Shown here: positions 56,890 to 62,922 of the stretch, one piece after another
How the letters are laid out: the number at the start of each line of letters is the position of its first letter
Position numbering within the stretch: the stretch's first letter is position 1
NCBI RefSeq assembly: GCF_025370755.1
Contig: NZ_JAMXFC010000001.1
Coordinates: forward strand, 124,001 to 188,000
Reading direction: 5' to 3'
From: Laspinema sp. D2d
GTDB taxonomy: Bacteria > Cyanobacteriota > Cyanobacteriia > Cyanobacteriales > Laspinemataceae
Length of the DNA stretch: 64,000 nt
The notes under the pieces: model-generated
Told to the model about the DNA's origin: nothing
The model's input: the letters and a program-made list of their open reading frames with translations, nothing else
Database searches by the model: none
Program-made: the position numbers and the translations under genes

Positions 56890-58002
56890 ATGCTAAACGC
56901 TCCCCTGAAAATTTTGATTGCCCTGGGAACCCGTCCTGAAGCGATTAAACTGGCCCCGGTGATCCAGGCATTCCGGCGATCGCCCGATTTCACGACCCAA
57001 GTTATTTTAACCGGCCAACATCGGGAGATGGTCGAGCAAGTTATGCATCTGTTCGACTTGCAAGCCGACTGCGACCTGGGTATTATGAAACATCAGCAAA
57101 CCCTTACGGATATCACCTGTGGGAGTTTACAGGGACTTGAAGGGTTTTTGCAAGAGACGACCCCGAATTTGTTGATCGTCCAAGGGGATACTACCACCGC
57201 CTTTGCTGGCGCTTTAGCTGCGTTTTATCAAAAAATTGCGATCGGTCACGTTGAAGCCGGTTTAAGGACCGATGAGCTATTCAATCCCTATCCCGAAGAA
57301 GCCAATCGCCGGTTAATTTCCCAACTGGCGCAACTGCATTTTGCCCCCACCACAAAAGCGGTAGAAAATTTAGAGCGATCGGGCGTCACCGGAGAGATTC
57401 ACCTCACCGGAAACACTGTCATCGATGCCTTACTCTCCGTTGCCTCGCGCCATCCTGACTGTCCCATCCCCGGATTAGATTGGCAACAATATCGCGTGCT
57501 CCTCGCCACAGTTCACCGCCGCGAAAATTGGGGAGAACTCCTAACCGGAATTGCCCAAGGATTTCTCAAAACCTTGGATGAATTTCCCGATACTGCCTTG
57601 CTGTTACCCCTGCATAAAAATCCCACCGTGCGGGAACCATTACAAGCCATGTTAGGCAATCATCCCCGAGTGTTTTTAACCGAACCATTAGACTATGCGG
57701 AATTAGTCGGGGCGATGCAACGATGCTATTTGTTACTAACGGATTCCGGCGGATTGCAAGAAGAAGCACCGGCATTAGGGAAACCTGTTTTGGTGTTAAG
57801 AGAAACCACAGAACGTCCCGAGGCGATCGACGCCGGAACAGCCAAATTAGTCGGCACCGACTCCCTGGAGATTTTTACAGCCGCCAGTGCCTTGTTAAAA
57901 GACAAGGATTCCTATCAAAAAATGGCAACTGCCGTCAATCCCTTTGGCGATGGTCATGCGTCAGAAAAAATCGTAGAAATTGTGCGGAAGTATTTAGACT
58001 AG
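56890..58002 (+). CDS. wecB: UDP-N-acetylglucosamine 2-epimerase
   Basis: 370 aa, the full family length. Motifs include LGTRPEAIKLAPVI, TGQHREMVEQV, VQGDTTTAFAGALAAFY, GHVEAGLRT, NPYPEEANRRLI, VHRRENWG and LLTDSGGLQEEAPALGKPVLVLR. It interconverts UDP-GlcNAc and UDP-ManNAc, a precursor for surface polysaccharides. No ManNAc dehydrogenase (wecC) gene is adjacent, so the product may feed a distant pathway. Confidence 0.93.
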   Translation: MLNAPLKILIALGTRPEAIKLAPVIQAFRRSPDFTTQVILTGQHREMVEQVMHLFDLQADCDLGIMKHQQTLTDITCGSLQGLEGFLQETTPNLLIVQGDTTTAFAGALAAFYQKIAIGHVEAGLRTDELFNPYPEEANRRLISQLAQLHFAPTTKAVENLERSGVTGEIHLTGNTVIDALLSVASRHPDCPIPGLDWQQYRVLLATVHRRENWGELLTGIAQGFLKTLDEFPDTALLLPLHKNPTVREPLQAMLGNHPRVFLTEPLDYAELVGAMQRCYLLLTDSGGLQEEAPALGKPVLVLRETTERPEAIDAGTAKLVGTDSLEIFTAASALLKDKDSYQKMATAVNPFGDGHASEKIVEIVRKYLD

Positions 58003-58078
58003 GCGCGCCCATTTTATCTAATAGACTCAGGAAGCGAATTTACCTAGGTATTTATCGAAGATGAGGCGAAAATTAAAT

Positions 58079-58309
58079 TCATAACTCTTCTAACTCTGTC
58101 ATGAATTCGTCAACGGTTAGCCGTCGAGCCTTGCCCGCTTTGTATTCCGCTGTGGCCTCCACAATATTGGCCGCAATTTCCTCTCGGCGTTTTTGCGCTA
58201 GACGTTTTTTAACCAGGTCAATTAACACTTCTTGGTCTGAGGTGGATAAAGTTTCTACTACCTCCAAAACTTCATCAAAACCTAATTGTTTTGCGAAGGG
58301 CTGGCTCAT
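58079..58309 (-). CDS. Small antitoxin-like protein, apparently without toxin
   Basis: 76 aa, helical and charged, with a recognisable pattern of cyanobacterial antitoxin-like proteins: GFDEVLEVVETLSTSDQEVLIDLVKKRLAQKRREEI, then a degron-like charged tail ending EFMTELEEL. Homologues usually precede a RelE-type or similar toxin. Here the gene downstream on this strand is absent, as wecB lies convergent beyond its stop. It is therefore an orphan or has lost its partner. Name not assigned. Confidence 0.6.
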   Translation of the reverse strand: MSQPFAKQLGFDEVLEVVETLSTSDQEVLIDLVKKRLAQKRREEIAANIVEATAEYKAGKARRLTVDEFMTELEEL

Positions 58310-58605
58310 TGGAATGGCTCCTTATTCAAGGATTTACTCATGGTATTTTTTAGGCTAATCCCTAGTTTAAATCATTTTTATCCTGGTGTCTAGTTGGAGG
58401 CTGTAAATTAGGAAGGGTTTGGAGTAGTTGGCTGTTGGAGGGGTGAAGCGGGGAGGCGATCGCAATTCACTGATTCAGCATGGAGTCCAGGTACTCTCTA
58501 CAAGGCAGGAATCTTCTTCCTGGAAAAGGCGATCGCCCAGTTCCTCTGGCAGATATTGCGGTGTCCCCATATCCCCAGCTCTGCTATCCTAGCCTTTATG
58601 TCATA

Positions 58606-58812
58606 ATGGAGGAAACTGCGATTAACCCAACAAACGAGCAAGCCCAAGCCTGTCTGAGAGTTTGCCAAATGTTATCGAATGGATTTAGGGATATCCATTT
58701 ATTTCGATATAACCCGCAAAAGGGATATGTGTACATTTTGGTCGGGAATAATTTAGAAGTGATTGTTACCAACAGTGGAGAATGGAGGTTTATTTATGAA
58801 CCCGAAATTTGA
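58606..58812 (+). CDS. DUF6888 family small protein
   Basis: 68 aa from ATG 58606; the frame is open from 58480, but the family begins around this methionine. The sequence EQAQACLRVCQMLSNGFRDIHLFRY, then YVYILVGNNLEVIV and GEWRFIYE fits DUF6888, a cyanobacterial family of about 65 residues. It overlaps the next gene by 17 bp. DUF6888 and DUF6887 occur as adjacent pairs in many cyanobacteria. Their role is unknown, though the pairing and size suggest a toxin-antitoxin-like or two-part regulatory unit. Confidence 0.78.
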   Translation: MEETAINPTNEQAQACLRVCQMLSNGFRDIHLFRYNPQKGYVYILVGNNLEVIVTNSGEWRFIYEPEI

Positions 58813-59023
58813 CCTAATGTCCCGCGAGGAATTAAAAGCCTACCTCTTAGCTCATCGAGATGATTTAGAAGCATTAGATGCTTTAGTGAATCGTCGCAGT
58901 TCTGATTCGGAGGCCACCTGGTATCCGGCACCTTTAACTGAAGAAACCATCCGCATTTCTGAGGAGGCAATTCAGCGGCGGATTGCATTAGAAGATCGCC
59001 CTTCTCAAAATTTTTCCAGTTAG
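58796..59023 (+). CDS. DUF6887 family small protein
   Basis: 75 aa from ATG 58796, preceded by GGAGG. Features are MSREELKAYLLAHRDDLEALDALVNRR and a conserved WYPAPLTEE...IRISEEAIQRRI tail. It overlaps the end of the DUF6888 gene, indicating coupled translation. The combination of a helical N-terminus with a short proline-containing tail is typical of the family and recalls antitoxins. No biochemical function is known. Confidence 0.78.
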   Translation: MNPKFDLMSREELKAYLLAHRDDLEALDALVNRRSSDSEATWYPAPLTEETIRISEEAIQRRIALEDRPSQNFSS

Positions 59024-59033
59024 TCGTTCTTGA

Positions 59034-59074
59034 GTTAGGATATTAATATTATTTCGGGCCCTACCGATGCCGGT
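59034..59074 (-). pseudogene. 41-bp fragment copied from a TIGR00725-family gene
   Basis: Bases 59034-59074 match 62602-62642 of the TIGR00725 gene with two mismatches, in the same orientation, and still encode TGIGRARNNINILT on the minus strand. The match stops abruptly on both sides. It is either debris of a second gene copy or a short template-switch duplication. Confidence 0.85.
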
Positions 59075-59235
59075 GATGTTGACTGAGACCCGGAAGGGTC
59101 TGGCTCCATGAACGTAGAGGTCCCAGCCGCTTCGGTGCAGAGTAGCCCGCCCAGGGAGGCTAGGTATGGGAAAATGGGTATAGGCCCTCGGGACTCTAGC
59201 AAGTGATGAGGGGCGGATCAAGAAATTTTGCAAAA
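59075..59235. ncRNA. Structured non-coding segment of unknown identity
   Basis: This GC-rich stretch between the pseudogene fragment and the promoter has several possible stems: AGACCC-GGAA-GGGTCT (a perfect 6-bp stem with a GNRA loop, about 59086-59101), GGCTCC...AGCC pairing, CCCTC...GAGGGG pairing and a final palindrome AATTTTGCAAAATT. It has no protein-coding signature; the 93-codon minus frame across it looks artefactual. It could be a fragment of a catalytic or mobile RNA such as a group II intron, but I cannot name it without a covariance-model search. Confidence 0.35.
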
Positions 59236-59239
59236 TTCC

Positions 59240-59269
59240 TTGACAAAAACCCCAAGGCTGTGGTATCAA
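59240..59269 (+). promoter_or_regulatory. Sigma-70-type promoter upstream of the NYN leader
   Basis: TTGACA (59240-59245), an 18-bp spacer and TATCAA (59264-59269), preceded by the extended -10 dinucleotide TG (59261-59262). Transcription would begin near 59276, giving a leader of about 380 nt before the NYN gene. The assignment is by consensus only. Confidence 0.55.
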
Positions 59270-59287
59270 TGAATGTTAAGCAGCTCA

Positions 59288-59541
59288 GAGAACAACGCAA
59301 GCACTACGCTTGGGTTCTCGTCTTATGAGCAGCACCCCTGTACATTGACTCATCATCAAGTTATTACCTTGGTCTGGTATCAAATTTAGCCAGCCTTTCA
59401 GGTAAGAGATACGAAGTGATGAATACCTGATTTAAAGGCATTCATTTCAACTCCTGTTCATCTCTTCACGCTGAGTGTCTGGCTAAGTTTGATACGAGAG
59501 CAATGTAATAACTTTATAATGATTCAACGTACAAGGGTCCT
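59288..59541 (+). ncRNA. Leader RNA with a stem-loop and a 208-nt imperfect hairpin
   Basis: First hairpin: GAGAAC/GTTCTC with inner CAAGC/GCTTG (59288-59319). Second: 59334-59395 pairs with 59479-59541. GTACATTGACTCATCATCAAGTTATTAC aligns with the reverse complement of the other arm in 24 of 28 positions, and CTGGTATCAAATTTAGCCAG pairs with a one-mismatch partner. Inner arms also pair (AGGTA/TACCT, AAGAGAT/ATCTCTT). The whole folds back as a rod of about 208 nt. A non-coding RNA, a dsRNA-like RNase III target in the leader, or a MITE are the alternatives. The next genes are a NYN RNase and RNase III. Confidence 0.6.
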
Positions 59542-59630
59542 GTGATATTAAGACGACAACCGACCGAATAGAGCTAACAGTTCCAGAATGTATCTGTAGT
59601 TTTACTGTACAGATATATCTCATAAAGCTG

Positions 59631-59649
59631 CCTCAAGTAACAACTGAGG
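59631..59649 (+). promoter_or_regulatory. Hairpin masking the NYN ribosome-binding site
   Basis: CCTCA (59631-59635) is complementary to TGAGG (59645-59649), the only ribosome-binding site before ATG 59656. Pairing would hide it with a 9-nt loop. The stem is short, so it may act together with the upstream hairpin. Confidence 0.5.
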
Positions 59650-59655
59650 TAAAAA

Positions 59656-60129
59656 ATGTCTAGTCAAGTGTCTCTTGGTAAAGTAGCGATTTTTTGTGAT
59701 ACTCAGAATGTACCCTTTCAGTCCGAACAGCAAGTTGGAGCTTTATTGCAATTTGCTACAGAATTTGGAAACCCGTCCTATGTAAAGGCATACGCTGGGT
59801 TCAGAGAACTGAAAAAATCGGCTATTATTCTGGACAAATTTGGTATTGAATGTCGTTGGGTTCAAGAGTCTCGATTTCATAAAAATGATGCAGACAAGAA
59901 AATCAACGCTGACTGCGAGCAATATATTCTCCCTGACCCCGATACATCTACAGTAGTTTTGGTTTCAGGAGACGGGGATTTTATTCCCTTGGTCCGAAAG
60001 CTAAAAGTGCGAGGCATCCAAGTAATGTTGATAAGTCGTTCCGAGAAAAATACCAGTGTGAGGCTACAAAAAATAGTCGATAAAGTTTACTTTTTAGATT
60101 ACATTGAGCGAGAATTTGGAAGCTCATAA
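59656..60129 (+). CDS. NYN-domain (PIN-like) ribonuclease, LabA/DUF88-like
   Basis: 157 aa. The NYN fold is recognisable: AIFCDTQNV with D15 and the conserved asparagine, a middle DKKINADC segment with D86, and VVLVSGDGDFIPLVRKLKVRG with D106 and D108, which together form the metal site of this nuclease superfamily. No extra domain is attached. LabA in cyanobacteria, a related protein, affects clock-controlled expression; other NYN proteins process RNA. Specificity is unknown. A terminator lies 55 bp downstream, so the gene is its own unit with a long structured leader. Confidence 0.85.
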   Translation: MSSQVSLGKVAIFCDTQNVPFQSEQQVGALLQFATEFGNPSYVKAYAGFRELKKSAIILDKFGIECRWVQESRFHKNDADKKINADCEQYILPDPDTSTVVLVSGDGDFIPLVRKLKVRGIQVMLISRSEKNTSVRLQKIVDKVYFLDYIEREFGSS

Positions 60130-60184
60130 TTTGAAATTTAATAGCTTCATTAATTCATAGCTAAAAGTTATGTAATCAATTTGT

Positions 60185-60218
60185 AAAAGGCGAAAATTAA
60201 TTCGCCTTTTTCTTTTTT
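60185..60218 (+). terminator. Strong intrinsic terminator between NYN and RNase III genes
   Basis: Perfect 10-bp arms AAAAGGCGAA (60185-60194) and TTCGCCTTTT (60201-60210), a 6-nt loop and a long T-run. It separates the transcription units. Confidence 0.88.
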
Positions 60219-60232
60219 CACAGGCATAAAAA

Positions 60233-60241
60233 TGCTATAAT
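60233..60241 (+). promoter_or_regulatory. Extended -10 promoter for RNase III
   Basis: TGCTATAAT (60233-60241) is an exact extended -10 element (TGN-TATAAT), 35 bp before the RNase III ATG. The -35 region (TTTTCA near 60213-60220) is poor, as is usual for extended -10 promoters. Transcription should start close to 60248. Confidence 0.65.
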
Positions 60242-60276
60242 ATTGGCCCGTAAAAATAATTTAGAGACTCAGACAA

Positions 60277-60960
60277 ATGGACCATAAGTTATTGAAATTC
60301 ACCAATGAAAAGCTCTTGCTACAGGCATTGACTCATCGTTCTTATGCTAATGAAAATTCGGGCGAATTGCATAATGAACGCCTAGAGTTTTTAGGGGATG
60401 CTATCCTGACCTTTATTAGTGGCGAATACCTGTACTGTCGGCATCCGGAAATGGCAGAAGATGAAATGACTCGACGGCGATCGGCTTTAGTGGATGAAAA
60501 GCAACTTGCCAAATTTGCCACTGAAGTGGGGTTAACCTTTCGGATGCGTCTGGGTCAAGGGATGATTCGGAATGGGGGTTATCAAAGTCCTAATTTATTG
60601 AGTAGTACCTTTGAAGCGGTGGTTGGAGCCTATTATTTAGACTGCGATCGCAAGATGGAGGTACTTCGTCCCATTATCGAGGAGTTATTTGTTTCGGTAT
60701 CTCCCACAATTGTTGAACTTCGCTCTAACATTGATTCCAAAAATAGGCTGCAAGAGTATGTCCAAACAACTTTTGGCTCAATATTGCCCAAATACACCAC
60801 AAAACGGATCGGAGGTCCCGATCATGCACCGGAATATCAATCTATAGTGTCGGTCAATGATGAACCCTATGGAAAAGGCAAAGCTTGTGGCAAGAAAGAG
60901 GCTGAAAAGCAAGCGGCTGAAAATGCCTTGTCTGAGCTTAAAAAGCAGGGTAAGATTTAA
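60277..60960 (+). CDS. rnc: Ribonuclease III
   Basis: 227 aa. The RIII signature NERLEFLGDAIL carries the catalytic E34, E37 and D41, and E113 lies in TFEAVVGAYYLD. The dsRNA-binding domain (about 150-224) has NRLQEYVQTTFG and the C-terminal GKKEAEKQAAENALSELKKQG. Length and motifs are complete, so the enzyme should cleave long double-stranded RNA such as rRNA precursors and structured leaders. Cyanobacteria often encode two or three RNase III homologues; this may be an additional one rather than the sole enzyme. Confidence 0.94.
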   Translation: MDHKLLKFTNEKLLLQALTHRSYANENSGELHNERLEFLGDAILTFISGEYLYCRHPEMAEDEMTRRRSALVDEKQLAKFATEVGLTFRMRLGQGMIRNGGYQSPNLLSSTFEAVVGAYYLDCDRKMEVLRPIIEELFVSVSPTIVELRSNIDSKNRLQEYVQTTFGSILPKYTTKRIGGPDHAPEYQSIVSVNDEPYGKGKACGKKEAEKQAAENALSELKKQGKI

Positions 60961-61359
60961 TCATGCATTTTTTTTTGATTAGTTTATAGCCTTTCCTGGG
61001 CGGATGGTAGCGCTATTTTGCTGGGTTAAATCTGATGCCGCGTGACCCTTAGCAACAGAAGACGACAGGGCAAATTGCAGAATTTGTGCCGATGTTTGGG
61101 TTGAGTTTGCATGGGTTACAGTTAGGGCGATCGCAGTTTTGCAGGGGCGATCGCCCTAACTGCAACTTTCTCCGAGGCGTTCCTTCTGAGCGATCGCTTT
61201 TGGCAACCCTGGGGGATAAAATGGAGGAAAGTCAGGCCAAACCGTTGGCAGCATTGGGCGATCGCAGGGAAGAGAGGGCTAAACCTAGAGCGATTGCGAT
61301 CGGTAGTTCGGGTTCCCAAACCCGAGGAAAATATCACGCAAACTTTCTGGGGTAGAACA
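60961..61359. other. Intergenic with HIP1-rich hairpin
   Basis: About 400 bp. The main structure is an inverted repeat of 16 bp (61119-61134 and 61147-61162, CAGTTAGGGCGATCGC and its complement) with a 12-nt loop. Several further HIP1-like sites (GGCGATCGC...) cluster to 61300. An 89-codon open frame across this region has no family features and is probably not a gene. Confidence 0.5.
61119..61162. repeat. HIP1-containing inverted repeat
   Basis: Perfect 16-bp arms CAGTTAGGGCGATCGC (61119-61134) and GCGATCGCCCTAACTG (61147-61162). Two HIP1 sites in inverted positions form the stem. It is a potential cruciform or transcript hairpin downstream of RNase III. Confidence 0.8.
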
Positions 61360-61464
61360 ATGAACATTAGTTACAATCCCGAAACAGATGTGTTGAATAT
61401 CTATTTCCAAGAAAGTCCGGTAGAATGGCGAGAATTTCAAGGGGATGACATCATTGAATACTAA
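61360..61464 (+). pseudogene. Truncated DUF2283 family gene
   Basis: ATG 61360 opens only 34 codons: MNISYNPETDVLNIYF...EWREFQGDDIIEY. This matches the first half of DUF2283 proteins, which are usually 60-75 residues and continue with a GxVxGIEILxAS strand. Here a stop follows immediately and no continuation is seen in any frame in the next 60 bp. The gene is therefore probably truncated. DUF2283 genes often sit in accessory or toxin-antitoxin neighbourhoods. Confidence 0.65.
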
Positions 61465-61528
61465 TTCTCCCCTTAGTCAATTAGTATGAGTTATAATCAA
61501 AATCAACACAAATTTATGAAAAAATATT

Positions 61529-62332
61529 ATGACTGAGACAGTAACCAAAACCGATTTACCACCCTTTTTCCCAGACCACACCCAATTACCCGAATCTGAT
61601 GGTACGTTTGTGAAGAATTTTCAAGAACATCCCCAAAGTCTGCTGCTCACGGACTCCCTAACTTCCACCCTCCAACGCCTGCATCCCGATGGATATTATT
61701 GCATTGGTCAAGATTGCGGGATTTATTGGCGTGAAACCGAACCCCCGGAAAAGGGTGCCGAGGCTCCCGATTGGTTTTACGTGGGCAATGTTCCCCCAAA
61801 ATTACAGGGACAGTATCGGCGTTCTTATGTGATTTGGCGAGAACATATTGCGCCGAGAATCGTGTTAGAATTTGCGTCCGGAGATGGCAGTGAGGAACGC
61901 GATCGCACCCCATTATATCGGAGTGACGAGGGAGCGGTGACAAAACCCGGTAAGTTTTGGGTGTACGAGCAGATTATTCGGGCACCTTATTATGGGATTT
62001 TTTCGATCCGAGATAGCAGTTTGGAGGTGTATCACCACGTTGATGGATTCTATCAGCAGATGACACCAAACGAGCGCGGCCATTATCCTATTCCGCCGAT
62101 GCAAGTAGAGTTAGGAGTTTGGGAAGGAAGCTATCAAAATCAAACCCCAAAATGGTTGCGCTGGTGGGATTTAGAGGGGAATTTGTTGCTTATCGGTCAG
62201 GAAGAAGCGCAGAAAGAACGACAAGAAAAGGAATTGGAACGGCGAAAGCGGCAAGAGTTGCAAGAGAAACTGCGATCGCTCTCTACGGAACAACTGGCGG
62301 CGTTGGGGATTGATTTGGATGCGATCGGTTAG
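61529..62332 (+). CDS. Uma2/DUF820-family nuclease-like protein with coiled-coil tail
   Basis: 267 aa. The Uma2 (DUF820) core from about 40 to 200 carries the family markers: APDWFYVGNVP (aspartate after the beta strand), APRIVLEFASGDG and a KFWVYEQIIRAPYYGIF segment. These resemble a PD-(D/E)xK fold with D in PDW and E in VLEF. The C-terminal 60 residues are a charged coiled coil (EEAQKERQEKELERRKRQEL). Uma2 proteins are very abundant in cyanobacteria, and their activity and role remain unclear. Confidence 0.88.
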   Translation: MTETVTKTDLPPFFPDHTQLPESDGTFVKNFQEHPQSLLLTDSLTSTLQRLHPDGYYCIGQDCGIYWRETEPPEKGAEAPDWFYVGNVPPKLQGQYRRSYVIWREHIAPRIVLEFASGDGSEERDRTPLYRSDEGAVTKPGKFWVYEQIIRAPYYGIFSIRDSSLEVYHHVDGFYQQMTPNERGHYPIPPMQVELGVWEGSYQNQTPKWLRWWDLEGNLLLIGQEEAQKERQEKELERRKRQELQEKLRSLSTEQLAALGIDLDAIG

Positions 62333-62387
62333 ATCGCCCTCTATTACTTCATAGTGTGTAATGGCAGTTGCTAAATTTTTCTCTAGT

Positions 62388-62888
62388 TTAGCAGTCCTGA
62401 CGCGATACAATTTCCCTAACTCGGGATATAGCCTCCTCTGGACTCTGCACAATTATCACTTGTTCCGGCTCTAAATAGCTGAAAAATTGATGACTTTCTC
62501 GGCTATCATTTAATAAGATAACTGGTTTACCCGCCTTCAATGCTAGGGCAATTTCTGAAGCCGTTCCGGTTCCTATTCCGCAGGCAATGACGACATCGCT
62601 CGTTAGGACATTAATATTATTTCGGGCGCTACCGATGCCGGTTAGAATAGCAATATCAATGGCATCAGATATGCCGGTTTTATCTTCTCCCGGGAGGATG
62701 CCAAGGGTTAATCCCTTGGCGGATTTTGCTCCTTGACTGGCGGCATCCATGACTCCGGCTTTTCTACCGCCAGTTAATAGAATCCACCCCTGTTCGGCAA
62801 TGAGTTTTCCGAGTTGATAGGCATGGTTTAGGTCGGCTTCTGTCGCATGAGAACCGGGACCCATGATGCCGATGATGGGTTTTCTCAT
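62388..62888 (-). CDS. TIGR00725/LOG-like SLOG-domain protein
   Basis: 166 aa. MRKPIIGIMGPGS, then the SLOG signature WILLTGGRKAGVMDAASQGAKSA and a GIGTGTASEIALALKAGKPVILL Rossmann-like segment place it in the TIGR00725/LOG superfamily. That superfamily includes the cytokinin-activating phosphoribohydrolases and molybdenum-cofactor carrier-like nucleotide-binding proteins. The usual PGGxGTxxE motif is represented by GIGTGTASE, so LOG-type lyase activity is uncertain. Function not assigned. Its 3' portion is partly copied at 59034. Confidence 0.82.
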   Translation of the reverse strand: MRKPIIGIMGPGSHATEADLNHAYQLGKLIAEQGWILLTGGRKAGVMDAASQGAKSAKGLTLGILPGEDKTGISDAIDIAILTGIGSARNNINVLTSDVVIACGIGTGTASEIALALKAGKPVILLNDSRESHQFFSYLEPEQVIIVQSPEEAISRVREIVSRQDC

Positions 62889-62922
62889 GGAATTTAGAGT
62901 TGGTTATCTAATCCCACTGATG

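Noticed and set aside
58988-59269. 93-codon minus-strand open frame across 58988-59269
   Set aside because: It crosses the TIGR00725 fragment and a structured GC-rich segment, has no ribosome-binding site, and its sequence looks like a translated non-coding region.
59334-59541. Retron or CRISPR-like reading of the long hairpin
   Set aside because: No reverse transcriptase, Cas gene or spaced direct repeats are nearby; the structure is a single imperfect palindrome.
61086-61355. 89-codon plus-strand frame downstream of RNase III
   Set aside because: It is made largely of HIP1-containing inverted-repeat sequence with no ribosome-binding site or family similarity.
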